Positions 27,232-36,698 of a DNA stretch of 64,000 bases are shown here, piece after piece. The DNA lies in assembly GCF_012933505.1 (NCBI RefSeq), contig NZ_JABBNB010000001.1, positions 310,001 through 374,000 on the forward strand, in the 5' to 3' direction. The notes under the pieces were generated by a model, which searched no databases, was not told the origin of the DNA, and saw only the letters and a list, made by a program, of their open reading frames with translations. The DNA is from Gordonia asplenii (lineage in GTDB: Bacteria; Actinomycetota; Actinomycetes; Mycobacteriales; Mycobacteriaceae). The position numbers and the translations under genes were made by a program. Each line of letters opens with the position of its first letter. Position 1 is the stretch's first letter.

Positions 27232-30200
27232 ATGGCTTCGAAAGCAACCGCTCGTACTGGCGCGCGCTCGTCGGCCGGGGGAACCCGCGCGTCGAGTGCC
27301 CGCGGCGGCACTTCCGGCACCCGCTCGGGCGGCGCCCACCGGGCGTCGGGTACTCGCCAGGCGAGTGCCAAGACGACCGGTAAGACCGCCGGTACCGCTG
27401 CAGGCAAAGCGTCCACGTCGCGTTCCGGCGCCGCCAAGTCCGCCCCCCGCAAAGCCACCGCGAAGTCGCGCTCGGGCTCGACGGGCCGTTCGGCGTCCGC
27501 GGGTCGGGTCAACACCGCCTCGGCCGACCTCCATCGTCGCAGGCCATCCGTCGCTGCGTCGGCCGGTCGCGGCATCGGTGCGAGTTGGACACTGCTGGCT
27601 CGCGGGGTCGGCAAACTGGCCCGTACCGGAACACACGGCAATCGGCGCGGCGTCGACGATCGCTACGCATTCGACGAGATCCCGTTCGACGAGGATGAGA
27701 ACGAATTCCTCGACCAGCCCACCCCCCGCGACTCGCATTCCGGTATGAAACGGGTGCCCGCCGGTGGTGGTCACTCCCATCGTCGAGACGGTGCGGGACT
27801 CGCGCTGATCATCGTCGCCGCCGTCATCTGCGCCGGTGTGTGGTTCGGGGCGGCCGGGCCGGCCGGGGCGTTCGTCGACACCTTGGTGCGCGCGATCGTC
27901 GGCGTGGTGGCCGTTGTCGTGCCGATTCTGTTGCTGGCGGTCGGCATCATGCTGATGCGCCGGCCACCGAATCCACGGCGTCGGCCGCAGTACATCGGCG
28001 CCGCACTGCTGATCGGCCTTCCGCTGCTCGGATTGATTCACCTGATCGCCGGATCGCCGAAGGGCCTCGACGCCCGCTCGGTCGCGGGCGGGTACGTCGG
28101 ATTCGTGGTCGGCACGCCACTGACGAACGCGGTCACCGAATGGATCTCGGTGCCGGTCTTCTTGCTGTGCATGGCGTTCGGCGCGCTGCTGCTCTCCGGG
28201 CGGACGGTGCGCGAAGTGGTCGACGGCGTGGCCGGCTACCTCGGACTCGTCGATCATTACTACGAGGACGACTACGCGAGTCAGTTCGACGACGATGACG
28301 CCGACGGCGTCGACGAGCCGCTCGACGCCGTCGAGGACGACACCGACGACTTCGTCGATCCGGTCGAGTCACCCGCACCGGCACGTCGCTCGAGGCCCGA
28401 ACGGTCGGCCGACCCCTACGACAACTACCCGCCCGACGAGCAGCCGGCGCGGCGTCGACGCTCACGGAAGGCGGCGCCGACGTCGGGTGCGGCCGATGTA
28501 CTCGCCGACCTGGCCACCGAACCCATTCCGGGACGGCGCCGCACACCGGTCTCGCCGGACATGGTCACCGAGCCGATCCTCGACGACGCCGACGACTTGT
28601 TCGCCGACGACCCATGGGCCGACGAGCCCGTCGAGGCGGATCCCGAACCGGCTCCCGCGCCCCGACCGCGCAAGACCGCGGGCGAAGCGGCCCGAGAACG
28701 GGCAGCGGCTGCGCCCGCGCCCCGGCCGACTCCCAAGCCGACGCCGAGACCCGCTCCGGTGCTCGACGTAGACGACGATGACGATGATGACGCGCCGCTG
28801 GCCCGGCCGATGGCCGATTCGGAGGGTAGCTACCTGCTACCCCCGGCGTCGTTGCTGATCGAAGGTGACCCGCCCAAACTCGGCAGCAACGCCAACGACG
28901 AGATGATCGACCGCATCGGCAGCGTGCTCGAACAGTTCAAGATCGACGCCGCGGTCACCGGCTACACCCGTGGCCCGACCGTCACGCGCTACGAGGTGGA
29001 ACTCGGTCCCGGCGTGAAGGTCGAGAAGATCACCGCGTTGCAGCGCAATATCGCCTACGCGGCGGCCACCGACAACGTCCGCCTGCTGGCCCCGATCCCC
29101 GGCAAGTCGGCGGTCGGCATCGAGGTGCCCAACGCCGACCGCGAAATGGTGCGGCTCGCCGACGTGCTGGCGTCACCGAAGAGCCGCAAGGACCGCCACC
29201 CGCTGGTCATCGGCCTCGGTAAGGACATCGAGGGCGACTTCGTGACCGCCAACCTCGCGAAGATGCCGCACCTGCTGGTGGCCGGCTCGACCGGCTCGGG
29301 CAAGTCCAGCTTCGTCAACTCGATGCTGGTGTCGTTGTTGCAGCGGGCCACGCCCGACCAGGTCCGAATGATCCTGATCGACCCCAAGATGGTGGAGCTG
29401 ACGCCCTATGAAGGCATCCCGCACCTGATCACGCCGATCATCACACAGCCGAAGAAGGCCGCGGCCGCGCTCGCGTGGCTGGTTGAGGAGATGGAACAGC
29501 GCTACCAGGACATGAAGGCCTCGCGTGTGCGCCACATCGACGACTTCAACGCGAAGGTGGCCTCCGGCGAGATCACGACGCCGCTCGGTTCGGAGCGGGT
29601 GTACAAGCCCTACCCCTACATCCTCGCCATCGTCGACGAGCTCGCCGACCTCATGATGACCGCACCGCGCGACGTCGAAGACGCCATCGTGCGTATCACG
29701 CAGAAGGCCCGTGCCGCGGGCATCCACCTCGTGCTGGCCACCCAGCGACCGTCCGTCGACGTCGTGACCGGCCTGATCAAGACCAACGTGCCCTCTCGGC
29801 TGGCGTTCGCGACGTCATCGTTGACCGACTCGCGAGTCATCCTCGACCAACCGGGCGCCGAGAAGCTGATCGGCATGGGTGACGGACTGTTCCTGCCGAT
29901 GGGCGCGAACAAGCCCATCCGCATGCAGGGTGCGTTCATCACCGACGAGGAGATCGCCGCCGTCGTCGACTTCAGTCGTGAGCAGGGCGAACCCGACTAC
30001 ACCGAGGGCGTCACCGCGGCCAAGGCCGGCGACAAGAAGGACATCGACTCCGACATCGGCAACGACCTCGACGACCTGCTGCAAGCCATCGAACTGGTGG
30101 TGTCGTCGCAGTTCGGATCGACGTCGATGCTGCAGCGCAAACTGCGCGTCGGCTTCGCCAAGGCGGGACGCCTGATGGACCTGATGGAGACGCGCGGCGT

Positions 30201-30312
30201 CGTCGGGCCGAGCGAGGGATCCAAGGCGCGCGACGTCCTGGTGAAGCCGGAAGACCTGGCCGGAGTGATCGCGTCCATCACCGGCGGAGGCGACGCGGCG
30301 GCGGGGGAGTGA
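27232..30312 (+). CDS. ftsK: DNA translocase FtsK
   Basis: A 1026-residue septal ATPase that moves chromosome DNA during division. Residues 1-165 are a basic, Ala/Ser/Arg-rich tail. Five hydrophobic segments follow between about 185 and 325 (such as [21 protein letters not shown] and [17 protein letters not shown]). An acidic/proline linker runs to about 535 and includes a DDDDDDD run near 517. The motor has Walker [11 protein letters not shown] near 684 and Walker B in [13 protein letters not shown]. The C-terminal winged helix ([36 protein letters not shown]) recognises oriented DNA motifs. ATG 27232 is followed by a lysine-rich start. Syntenic with Rv2748c. Confidence 0.97.
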   Translation: MASKATARTGARSSAGGTRASSARGGTSGTRSGGAHRASGTRQASAKTTGKTAGTAAGKASTSRSGAAKSAPRKATAKSRSGSTGRSASAGRVNTASADLHRRRPSVAASAGRGIGASWTLLARGVGKLARTGTHGNRRGVDDRYAFDEIPFDEDENEFLDQPTPRDSHSGMKRVPAGGGHSHRRDGAGLALIIVAAVICAGVWFGAAGPAGAFVDTLVRAIVGVVAVVVPILLLAVGIMLMRRPPNPRRRPQYIGAALLIGLPLLGLIHLIAGSPKGLDARSVAGGYVGFVVGTPLTNAVTEWISVPVFLLCMAFGALLLSGRTVREVVDGVAGYLGLVDHYYEDDYASQFDDDDADGVDEPLDAVEDDTDDFVDPVESPAPARRSRPERSADPYDNYPPDEQPARRRRSRKAAPTSGAADVLADLATEPIPGRRRTPVSPDMVTEPILDDADDLFADDPWADEPVEADPEPAPAPRPRKTAGEAARERAAAAPAPRPTPKPTPRPAPVLDVDDDDDDDAPLARPMADSEGSYLLPPASLLIEGDPPKLGSNANDEMIDRIGSVLEQFKIDAAVTGYTRGPTVTRYEVELGPGVKVEKITALQRNIAYAAATDNVRLLAPIPGKSAVGIEVPNADREMVRLADVLASPKSRKDRHPLVIGLGKDIEGDFVTANLAKMPHLLVAGSTGSGKSSFVNSMLVSLLQRATPDQVRMILIDPKMVELTPYEGIPHLITPIITQPKKAAAALAWLVEEMEQRYQDMKASRVRHIDDFNAKVASGEITTPLGSERVYKPYPYILAIVDELADLMMTAPRDVEDAIVRITQKARAAGIHLVLATQRPSVDVVTGLIKTNVPSRLAFATSSLTDSRVILDQPGAEKLIGMGDGLFLPMGANKPIRMQGAFITDEEIAAVVDFSREQGEPDYTEGVTAAKAGDKKDIDSDIGNDLDDLLQAIELVVSSQFGSTSMLQRKLRVGFAKAGRLMDLMETRGVVGPSEGSKARDVLVKPEDLAGVIASITGGGDAAAGE

Positions 30313-30321
30313 ATTCTCCGG

Positions 30322-30327
30322 TATACT
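30322..30327 (+). promoter_or_regulatory. -10 box of the riboswitch-terC transcript
   Basis: TATACT at 30322-30327 ends a few bases before the riboswitch, placing a transcript start near 30333-30335. No good -35 hexamer is seen at the usual distance. Confidence 0.45.
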
Positions 30328-30332
30328 GCTAG

Positions 30333-30475
30333 GAGATTCACGAGGGGAGTACCCCGACCACGGCAACCCGTCACTACGGCCTGAACGAGCACGTGCCATC
30401 ACGCTGCTGAGAATCGGAGCCCGGGACGTCGGCCCGCACGACATCAGTCGCCCGCGGGTGGGAGAGACCTCTGGC
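30333..30475 (+). promoter_or_regulatory. yybP-ykoY (manganese) riboswitch upstream of terC
   Basis: The 5' side has GAGGGGAGTACC (30342-30353) and the 3' side GGGAGAGACCTC (30460-30471). These are the two conserved arms of the yybP-ykoY family, whose loops together form the Mn2+ site. GAGG at 30342-30345 can pair with CCTC at 30468-30471 as helix P1, and a GC-rich hairpin-forming segment (GGGACGTCGGCCCGC) lies between. The element sits directly before a TerC-family gene, a standard target of this riboswitch. The aptamer call is strong; the expression platform is not identified. Confidence 0.8.
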
Positions 30476-30532
30476 ATCGCAATGGATTCACCGTCGCCGA
30501 GCGCGACGGTGCTGCGCGCTGGAGGTAGTGCT

Positions 30533-31525
30533 GTGGAAGTATCCCTGCTGGTCTGGACGGTCACCGTCGCGGTGATCGCGGGCCTGTTCGTCTTCGATTT
30601 CTTCGCTCATGTTCGGGTGCCCCATGCACCGACGTTGCGTGAGTCGGGCACGTGGTCGGCGATCTACATCGGCATCGCCGTCGCGTTCGGCGCGTTCGTC
30701 TGGTGGAAGTGGGGCGGGTCGTTCGGTGGCGAATACTTCGCCGGCTACATCACCGAGAAGGCGTTGTCGGTGGACAACCTGTTTGTCTTCGTCATCATCT
30801 TCGCGAAATTCGCCGTGCCCGCGGAGTACCAGCAGAAGATTCTGCTCCTCGGGATCGTGATGGCGCTGGCTCTGCGCGGCGCCTTCATCGCCGTGGGCGC
30901 GGCCGCGATCAGCACCTACAGCTGGGTGTTCTACCTGTTCGGGGCATTCCTGCTGTACACGGCCATCAAACTGATCCGCGAGTCCGACGACCCCGTCGAC
31001 CACGAGGAAGAGCGCGAGTCGCGTCTGGTCCGGTTCGTCAAGCGCAGGCTGCGCACCACCGACGACTACGACAGCGACCGATTGTTCACCCGCGTCGACG
31101 GACGCCGCATGGCGACGCCGATGCTCATGGTGCTCATCGTCATCGCCTTCACCGACGTCCTGTTCGCGTTGGACTCGATCCCGGCGATCTACGGCCTGAC
31201 GTCGCAGCCTTACATCGTGTTCACCGCCAACGCATTCGCCTTGATGGGGCTGCGGCAGCTGTTCTTCCTGCTCGGCGGACTGCTCGAGCGGTTGGTCTAC
31301 CTCAGTTACGGACTGTCGTTCATCCTCGGCTTCATCGGCGTCAAGCTGGTGCTGCACGCCCTGCACGAGAACACCCTCGGCTTCATCAACGGCGGCGAGC
31401 ACGTGGCGGTGCCGGAGATCTCCACCCCGGTCTCGTTGGCGGTGATCGTCGGAACCCTCGTCGTGACGACGGTGGCGAGCCTGGTCGCTTCACGACGCCA
31501 GGATGCCGGGCCGGTTACGCGGTAA
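30533..31525 (+). CDS. TerC-family integral membrane protein, probable manganese exporter
   Basis: A 330-residue membrane protein. I chose GTG 30533 because GGAGG is at 30521-30525 and upstream in-frame codons fall in the riboswitch. Nine or so hydrophobic segments. TerC signature stretches are SVDNLFVFVIIFAKFAVP and VIAFTDVLFALDSIPAIYGLT; acidic residues in these (DN and D-x6-D) are thought to bind metal. A hydrophilic loop near residues 150-190 is charged. Alx/MntX-type TerC proteins export Mn2+, and the Mn riboswitch supports that over tellurite resistance. Ends inside a hairpin shared with the convergent gene. Confidence 0.88.
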   Translation: MEVSLLVWTVTVAVIAGLFVFDFFAHVRVPHAPTLRESGTWSAIYIGIAVAFGAFVWWKWGGSFGGEYFAGYITEKALSVDNLFVFVIIFAKFAVPAEYQQKILLLGIVMALALRGAFIAVGAAAISTYSWVFYLFGAFLLYTAIKLIRESDDPVDHEEERESRLVRFVKRRLRTTDDYDSDRLFTRVDGRRMATPMLMVLIVIAFTDVLFALDSIPAIYGLTSQPYIVFTANAFALMGLRQLFFLLGGLLERLVYLSYGLSFILGFIGVKLVLHALHENTLGFINGGEHVAVPEISTPVSLAVIVGTLVVTTVASLVASRRQDAGPVTR

Positions 31526-31533
31526 ACGGCCCG
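31507..31533. terminator. bidirectional terminator at the terC/yciI junction
   Basis: CGGGCCG at 31507-31513 pairs with CGGCCCG at 31527-31533. After one mismatch TTAC pairs with GTAA around a 3-base loop. The stop codons of both convergent genes lie inside the hairpin. Confidence 0.6.
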
Positions 31534-31799
31534 AATACCGGCGTCCATTCCTGGACGCGCACCGCGCTCACGCCGCCGACCTGCTGGAACGGGTCGGCGG
31601 CGACGAACTCGCGCGTCGAGTCGGCGTCGTCGCCGCGGACCAGGAATAGCCCGCCCGAGCCGTCGGTGAGCGGGCCGGCGATCAGCATCCGCCCGGCGTC
31701 GACCTGCTCGGACAGCCAGGCGCGGTGCGCCGGTCGATGTTCGTCGCGCAGCGGAAGCTTCTCCGGTGGGTAGGTGTACTCGACGAGGAACACGGCCAT
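31515..31799 (-). CDS. YciI family protein
   Basis: A 94-residue ferredoxin-like-fold protein starting at ATG 31799 with CAGGAG upstream. The family pattern is seen in FLVEYTYPPEKLPLRDEHRPAHRAWLSEQVDAGRMLIAGPL and in DSTREFVAADPFQQVGGV. The conserved His (RPAHR) and Asp (AADPF) are the proposed catalytic pair in YciI-like proteins. Biochemical role is unknown. The coding region overlaps the end of terC on the opposite strand by 11 bases. Confidence 0.8.
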   Translation of the reverse strand: MAVFLVEYTYPPEKLPLRDEHRPAHRAWLSEQVDAGRMLIAGPLTDGSGGLFLVRGDDADSTREFVAADPFQQVGGVSAVRVQEWTPVFGPFTA

Positions 31800-32014
31800 G
31801 ATGACTCCTGGAATTTCGGTCACGGTTGGAACCGGACGGTCGGACTGGGCGGTACGAGTGGATCGTCCCGGCTAATCGTTGTGATGTCGCCGCGGCGCGC
31901 TAGGCACGATACCGGTCAGTTGAGGGCGCTGATGCGGTGACCGGGGCGCTACTGCGGTAGCCGACGTCGTGCGAGTGGATAAAGGCGCACTACCACCGCG
32001 GAGACTCAAGTCAT
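31800..32014. other. intergenic region
   Basis: About 215 bases between two - strand genes. No coding signal is visible. It should contain the promoter of the YciI gene; no clear boxes were identified. Confidence 0.3.
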
Positions 32015-32566
32015 CTAGGCGAGGGTGACCAACATCCGGGTGTTCCCCAGAGTGTTCGGTTTGACATAGGACAGGTCGAGGAACTCCGCGACACCGGTGT
32101 CGTAGGAGCGGCACATCTCCTCGTAGACCTCGCGGGTCACCGGGGTGCCCTCGATCTCGACGAATCCGTGCCGGCCGAAGAAGGCGGTCTCGAAGGTCAG
32201 GACGAACACCCGGGACAGCTCGAGTTCACGCGCGACGTCGAGCAGCTGCGCCACGACACGATGCCCGATGCCGTGCCCCGCGAGAGTCGGGTCCACAGCG
32301 ACCGTGCGGACTTCGCCGAGGTCGGCCCACAGCACGTGCAGCGCTCCGCAGCCGACCACCCGCTCGGTGCCGGTCTCGGCCACGGTGGCTACCCAGAACT
32401 CCTGCACGGCCTCGTAGAGGGTGACGAGATTCTTCTCCAGCAGGATCTTGCCCGCGTATTCGTCGATCAGCGACTTGATCTGCGGCACGTCGGAGGTGCG
32501 CGCACGTCGAACGACGATGTCGTTCGACGCAGGGGCGTTCTCCACGGGCAGATCAGCTGAACTCAT
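32015..32566 (-). CDS. argA: amino-acid N-acetyltransferase (ArgA, GNAT type)
   Basis: A 183-residue GNAT protein equivalent by sequence style and position to M. tuberculosis ArgA (Rv2747). It acetylates glutamate or glutamine with acetyl-CoA, the first step of arginine synthesis. The acetyl-CoA loop is EVRTVAVDPTLAGHGIGHRVVAQLL (motif V-x4-GxGxG/A). The C-terminal SYVKPNTLGNTRMLVTLA is typical of this stand-alone short form, which lacks the kinase-like domain of E. coli ArgA. It is divergent from pgsA. Confidence 0.88.
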   Translation of the reverse strand: MSSADLPVENAPASNDIVVRRARTSDVPQIKSLIDEYAGKILLEKNLVTLYEAVQEFWVATVAETGTERVVGCGALHVLWADLGEVRTVAVDPTLAGHGIGHRVVAQLLDVARELELSRVFVLTFETAFFGRHGFVEIEGTPVTREVYEEMCRSYDTGVAEFLDLSYVKPNTLGNTRMLVTLA

Positions 32567-32713
32567 GAGCAGAATCCTAAGCCGACGACACGGGTCGTCG
32601 GTGCCCGACCCACGCGCTGCCGGTGGGCGATCACGTAGTCGTTACGCTAGGCACGTGACTATGCACGACTGTGTACCGCAGCCGCCGCGCGCTTCGACGT
32701 GTCGGCCGGTCGC

Positions 32714-33358
32714 ATGAGCGAGCACAAGCGCATCTCCGAGCGCTTGGCCGCAGGTGACGGCCCTCCCGATCACATCACCGACCCGGTCGACGTGGTACCG
32801 GTGCTCAACATCGCCAACGTCTTGACCATGTTCCGCATCGTGTTGGTACCGGTATTCGTGTTCACTCTTCTGGTCGACGGCGGCCACGACACCATGTGGC
32901 GACTGATCACCACCGGCGTGTTCGCCCTGGCCGCGCTCACCGACCGCTACGACGGGCAGATCGCCCGGGAGCGTGGCCTGGTCACCGATTTCGGCAAGTT
33001 GATGGATCCGATCGCCGACAAGGCCCTCATCGGGGCGGCGCTGATCGGCCTGTCGATTCTGGGCGATCTGCCCTGGTGGGTGACGATCGTCATCCTCGGT
33101 CGCGAACTGGGTGTCACCGCGCTGCGTTTCTGGGTGCTGCGGCACGCGGTGATTCCGGCGAGCCGTGGCGGGAAGCTGAAGACCCTGCTGCAGGCGCTCG
33201 CGATCGGATTGTTCCTGCTCCCGCTGCCGCACCCGTGGGAATGGGTGGCGTGGACCTTCATGATCAGTGCCGTCGTGGCGACCATCGTGACCGGCGTCGA
33301 CTACGTCTGGCAGGCGATCGCGCTACGGCGCACTGCGGCCGATCAGTCGTCCCCGTGA
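32714..33358 (+). CDS. pgsA: CDP-alcohol phosphatidyltransferase, probable PGP synthase
   Basis: A 214-residue membrane enzyme, ATG 32714. The CDP-alcohol motif appears as DRYDGQIARERGLVTDFGKLMDPIADK, which satisfies D-x2-DG-x2-AR-x8-G-x3-D-x3-D. Four hydrophobic segments surround it. By synteny it is PgsA3 (Rv2746c), which transfers phosphatidyl from CDP-diacylglycerol to glycerol-3-phosphate. The ftsK-argA-pgsA-clgR order is conserved with mycobacteria. Another polyol acceptor cannot be excluded from sequence. Confidence 0.9.
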   Translation: MSEHKRISERLAAGDGPPDHITDPVDVVPVLNIANVLTMFRIVLVPVFVFTLLVDGGHDTMWRLITTGVFALAALTDRYDGQIARERGLVTDFGKLMDPIADKALIGAALIGLSILGDLPWWVTIVILGRELGVTALRFWVLRHAVIPASRGGKLKTLLQALAIGLFLLPLPHPWEWVAWTFMISAVVATIVTGVDYVWQAIALRRTAADQSSP

Positions 33359-33501
33359 TCATTCGTTCGGTGCACCGCGGCGCGTTGTGCCCGGCGACGT
33401 CGGGCATCGTGGACTAACCTCGCGACAGAGACACGCGATGACACTCCTCGATGCCGTCGCGACGGCCCGGCACTCTAGAGTGAAGAGTCAGGTCGGTGTG
33501 A

Positions 33502-33515
33502 GGGTTCGGGAACCC
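33502..33515. promoter_or_regulatory. palindrome overlapping the clgR promoter
   Basis: GGGTTC-GG-GAACCC is a perfect inverted repeat spanning the -35 element of the predicted ECF promoter. It may be an operator or simply part of the promoter. Confidence 0.35.
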
Positions 33516-33536
33516 GGGGGACCGTATGTGCGTTGG
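33509..33536 (+). promoter_or_regulatory. SigE-type ECF promoter of clgR-pspA
   Basis: GGAACC (33509-33514), 16 bases, then CGTTGG (33531-33536) matches the mycobacterial SigE consensus GGAAC..-N15-16-CGTT. In M. tuberculosis clgR is SigE dependent under envelope stress. The start codon is 28 bases downstream. Confidence 0.65.
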
Positions 33537-33563
33537 ACTTGAGGACGAGACAGGAGAGCACAG

Positions 33564-33881
33564 ATGGCACAGCTGTTGCGAGAGGCGCTGGGCGACACCC
33601 TGCGCCAGGCGCGGACTGACCAGGGCCGGACGCTGCGTGAAGTGTCGACCAACGCGCGAGTGAGCCTGGGTTACCTCTCCGAGGTGGAACGCGGACAGAA
33701 GGAAGCGTCGAGCGAACTGCTCGCGGCGATCTGCGATGCCCTCGACGTCGAACTCGCCGACCTGCTGCTGGCCGCGGGTGAGGCCCTGCGCCCGACGCCT
33801 GCCGACGTGATCGCGTCGACCAAGGTGGTCATCCCCGCGCCGACGTCGAGCGAACGCCCCGCGGCCCTCGCCGCCGCCTGA
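33564..33881 (+). CDS. clgR: ClgR transcriptional activator
   Basis: A 105-residue XRE-type regulator. Helix-turn-helix residues are in [51 protein letters not shown]. It matches ClgR, which activates clpP and the psp response under envelope stress and is itself degraded by Clp. The C-terminal tail ends in Ala-Ala, as expected for a ClpXP-sensitive protein. A SigE-like promoter lies upstream and pspA directly downstream. Confidence 0.93.
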   Translation: MAQLLREALGDTLRQARTDQGRTLREVSTNARVSLGYLSEVERGQKEASSELLAAICDALDVELADLLLAAGEALRPTPADVIASTKVVIPAPTSSERPAALAAA

Positions 33882-33932
33882 GATGCTTACCCTGCGAACC
33901 GACTGATCTCTCGATGGAGTTGACTTTCTGCC

Positions 33933-34739
33933 ATGGCTAACCCGTTTGTGAAGTTCTGGAACTACCTGATGGCGCTCGGCAACGCCAAGATCGACGAGAA
34001 CGCCGACCCCCGCATTCAGATTCAGCAGGCGATCGAAGACGCACAGCGTCAGCATCAGGAGCTCTCGCAACAGGCGGCAGCGGTCATCGGCAACCAGCGT
34101 CAGCTCGAGATGAAGCTGAATCGTCAGCTCGAAGAGGTCGAGAAGCTGCAGAGCAATACCCGCCAGGCGCTGACCCTCGCCGACCAGGCCAACGCCGCAG
34201 GCGACACCGCCAAGGCGCAGGAGTACACCAACGCGGCCGAGGCGTTCGCCGCGCAGCTGGTCTCCACCGAGCAGAGCGTCGAGGACCTCAAGACCCTGCA
34301 CGATCAGTCGTTGCAGGCCGCCGGGCAGGCCAAGCAGGCCGTCGAGCGCAACGCGATGATGTTGCAGCAGAAGCTCGCCGAGCGCTCCAAGCTGCTCAGC
34401 CAGTTGGAGCAGGCGAAGATGCAGGAGAAGGTCTCGGCCTCGCTGCAGCAGATGAGCGAGTTGGCGGTACCGGGCAATACTCCGAACCTCGACCAGGTCC
34501 GCGACAAGATCGAACGCCGCTACGCCAACGCACTGGGTTCGGCTGAGCTGGCCCGCAACACCGTGCAGGGCCGGATGGCCGAGGTGGAACAGGCGAGCGT
34601 TCAGATGGCCGGACACGCCCGGCTGGAGCAGATCCGCGCCAGCATGAACGGCGCACCGCTGACGAGTCCGCAAGCCGCACCGCAGGTGGCCGCGAACCTG
34701 AACAAGCCCGCCGATCCGCAGGCGAATCAGCAGGGTTAG
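33933..34739 (+). CDS. pspA: PspA/IM30 family envelope-stress protein (35 kDa antigen type)
   Basis: A 268-residue, almost entirely coiled-coil protein that binds membrane stored-curvature stress and stabilises the bilayer. The N-terminal amphipathic helix [20 protein letters not shown] and the [28 protein letters not shown] helix are diagnostic of the mycobacterial PspA (Rv2744c). Gln/Pro/Ala-rich tail. It follows clgR by 51 bases, so ClgR and SigE probably drive it. The usual mycobacterial partners downstream (PspM, PspN) are not recognisable here. Confidence 0.92.
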   Translation: MANPFVKFWNYLMALGNAKIDENADPRIQIQQAIEDAQRQHQELSQQAAAVIGNQRQLEMKLNRQLEEVEKLQSNTRQALTLADQANAAGDTAKAQEYTNAAEAFAAQLVSTEQSVEDLKTLHDQSLQAAGQAKQAVERNAMMLQQKLAERSKLLSQLEQAKMQEKVSASLQQMSELAVPGNTPNLDQVRDKIERRYANALGSAELARNTVQGRMAEVEQASVQMAGHARLEQIRASMNGAPLTSPQAAPQVAANLNKPADPQANQQG

Positions 34740-34760
34740 CCGAGTCCCAGCCACCGGCTC

Positions 34761-35138
34761 ATGGCGTGGCCACGCCAACTACTTCCCGTCGCGCGCTGGA
34801 TCCGGCGTCCGGCTCTGCGGATCGCACATGCCGGCCTCGGGTTCGCCGAGGTTACCCACCGGGGCCGACGGTCCGGTCGTGAGTACCGGACGCCGGTCCG
34901 CGCCGTGCGTAGCGGCGACATCATCATCGGCGCGAACTTCGGCGCCGACGCCGACTGGGTCCGCAATGTGTTCGCTGCGCAGACCGCGCGGGTCCGGATC
35001 GGCGACGACGTGCTGACCGCCGTCGACCCGCGGCTGGTCGACACCCGCACGGTGCTCAACCGATTGCCTCCGATGACCCGGTTCATCCTGCATCGGCTGG
35101 CGCGGACCGAGCAGTGCATCGTCATGCGGGTGTCATGA
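34761..35138 (+). CDS. DUF385-like nitroreductase family (deazaflavin-dependent fold) protein
   Basis: A 125-residue protein, ATG 34761. The core FAEVTHRGRRSGREYRTPVRAVRSGDIIIGANFGADADWVRNV is the split-barrel pattern of the F420-dependent Ddn/DUF385 group (TTxGRKSG...R.P). Members reduce quinones or nitro compounds with F420H2. The hydrophobic start LPVARWIRRPALRIAHAGLG suggests membrane attachment. It overlaps the next gene by four bases. In mycobacteria this slot is taken by psp genes, so its presence here is a lineage difference. Confidence 0.7.
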   Translation: MAWPRQLLPVARWIRRPALRIAHAGLGFAEVTHRGRRSGREYRTPVRAVRSGDIIIGANFGADADWVRNVFAAQTARVRIGDDVLTAVDPRLVDTRTVLNRLPPMTRFILHRLARTEQCIVMRVS

Positions 35139-36340
35139 GTCCGCGGCGCAGGGTCGGGTTGGTCGCCGGGCCGGAGGCCGGGCACGCCTTTCCGGCCTTC
35201 GCGCTCGCCGAAAGGCTTGCGGCCGTGGGGCATTCGCCGATCGTGTATACCGGCCTGCGCTGGTCCCACGCCGCGGCACGGCGCGGCATCCGGGTCGTCG
35301 ACCTTCCCGAGCTCGCCGCCGACGACTCGGACGACGATTCCGATGCGGGCGCGAAACTGTCGGTGCGCGCCGCGCGGATGGCGCTGGCGCTGGCACCCGT
35401 TCTCGTCGCGCACGACGTCGACGTCGTGGTCTCCGACGTCATCACCGTCGCGGGCGGCTGGGCCGCCGAATTGGCTGGGCTGGGCTGGGTGGAATGTTCC
35501 CCGCACCCGCTGTACCTCCAATCGCGCGGACTGCCGCCGATCGGGGCGGGCATGGCGCGCGGCGAGGGGCCGCTCGGACGCATGCGCGACGCCGCGCTGC
35601 GGACCTCGAGTGCACCCGCCCGGCGTCGGGGCGCACGGCAGCGCGCCGCCGCCCGCCGCTCCATCGGGTTACCGCCCGACGCCGGGCCGATCACCCGGAT
35701 GGTCGCCACCCTGCCCGGTCTGGAGGAGTACCGGCCGGACTGGCCCGCTGACACGCATCTGATCGGGCCGCTGCTGTGGGAGCCCACCGACGCCACCCTG
35801 CCGTTGCCCGCGGGGCGGGCGCCGCTGGTGATGGTCGCCCCGTCGACCGCGGTGACCGGCGCCGCGGATCTGGCCGCGATCGCACTGGCCGCGCTGAGCC
35901 CGGGACTGCTGAAGATGCCGGTGCGAGTTGTGATTTCGGGTCTCACCACGCCGTCGGCCGACGAGGTGGCGAGGTCGGAGTTGCCCGACGTCGCAGCAGG
36001 ATTCGGGCGACAGGACGCGCTGGTCGCCGCGGCCGACGTCGTGATCTGCGGCGGCGGTCACGGCATGCTCGTCAAGGCGCTGGGCGCCGGAGTGCCGGTG
36101 GTGACCGTGCCCGGCGGGGGAGACCAGTGGGAACTCGCCAACCGCGTGCAACGGCGCGGTGCCGGTCGCCTGGTGCGGCCGCTCGACGCCGAATCGTTGG
36201 CCACCGCGACCCGCGAGGTGCTCGCCGACGCGCGTTTCGCGGCGGCCGCGCGACGCCTGGCCGCATCCGGCGCAGGCGTCGTCGATCCGGTCGGGGTGAT
36301 CGAGCGGGCGGCGACGCGCCGCCCGACGCCCGGCACGTAG
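35135..36340 (+). CDS. glycosyltransferase, MGT/UGT-like
   Basis: A 401-residue GT-B fold enzyme beginning at the ATG that overlaps the preceding stop. LVAGPEAGHAFPAFALAERLAAVGHSPIVYTG is the N-terminal acceptor fold. GFGRQDALVAAADVVICGGGHGMLVKALGAGVPVVTVPGGGDQWELANRVQRRGAG is the nucleotide-sugar-binding signature of family 1 enzymes. It corresponds in position to Rv2739c. Acceptor and donor are unknown; a glycolipid is possible. Confidence 0.8.
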   Translation: MSPRRRVGLVAGPEAGHAFPAFALAERLAAVGHSPIVYTGLRWSHAAARRGIRVVDLPELAADDSDDDSDAGAKLSVRAARMALALAPVLVAHDVDVVVSDVITVAGGWAAELAGLGWVECSPHPLYLQSRGLPPIGAGMARGEGPLGRMRDAALRTSSAPARRRGARQRAAARRSIGLPPDAGPITRMVATLPGLEEYRPDWPADTHLIGPLLWEPTDATLPLPAGRAPLVMVAPSTAVTGAADLAAIALAALSPGLLKMPVRVVISGLTTPSADEVARSELPDVAAGFGRQDALVAAADVVICGGGHGMLVKALGAGVPVVTVPGGGDQWELANRVQRRGAGRLVRPLDAESLATATREVLADARFAAAARRLAASGAGVVDPVGVIERAATRRPTPGT

Positions 36341-36350
36341 GATCGCTGGC

Positions 36351-36545
36351 GTGCGTCTGACCGAATTCACCGAACTGATCACCACCGAGTTCGGCGAGGT
36401 GACCGCCGACTCCATGCTCGTCGACCACGTGCTCGCCGACCTCGGCGGCCAGACCGCGGCGCAGGCGCTTGAGGCGGGAGTAGATCCCCGTGACGTGTGG
36501 GTCGCACTGTGCCGCGACTTCGACGTGCCGCGCGACCGATGGTGA
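36351..36545 (+). CDS. DUF3046 protein
   Basis: A 64-residue acidic protein from GTG 36351. MRLTEFTELITTEFGEVTADSMLVDHVLADLGGQTAAQALEAG and RDVWVALCRDFDVP match the actinobacterial DUF3046 family, always found just upstream of recA (Rv2738c in M. tuberculosis). No function is established. It is ten bases after the glycosyltransferase. Confidence 0.9.
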   Translation: MRLTEFTELITTEFGEVTADSMLVDHVLADLGGQTAAQALEAGVDPRDVWVALCRDFDVPRDRW

Positions 36546-36605
36546 CCCACGCGCCGTGCCGGTAGGCGGCTCATCCAGCCACTTCTCAGCGCGTCGCACT
36601 TGCAA

Positions 36606-36621
36606 TCGAACATCCGTTCGC
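36606..36621. promoter_or_regulatory. LexA (SOS) box upstream of recA
   Basis: TCGAAC-ATCC-GTTCGC at 36606-36621 matches the mycobacterial SOS box TCGAAC-N4-GTTCGA with one mismatch. It lies about 150 bases before recA and marks the LexA-regulated promoter. Confidence 0.85.
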
Positions 36622-36698
36622 TACTCTGGAAATCCGACGGAACCAAATCCACCCCCGAGAACGTCCAAGATGTCGGCGACCGCGCGCGTGAACCGAGA

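Noticed and set aside
30458..30532. Longer N-terminus for the TerC protein
   Set aside because: The extra codons lie partly in the riboswitch and lack a ribosome binding site, whereas GGAGG precedes GTG 30533.
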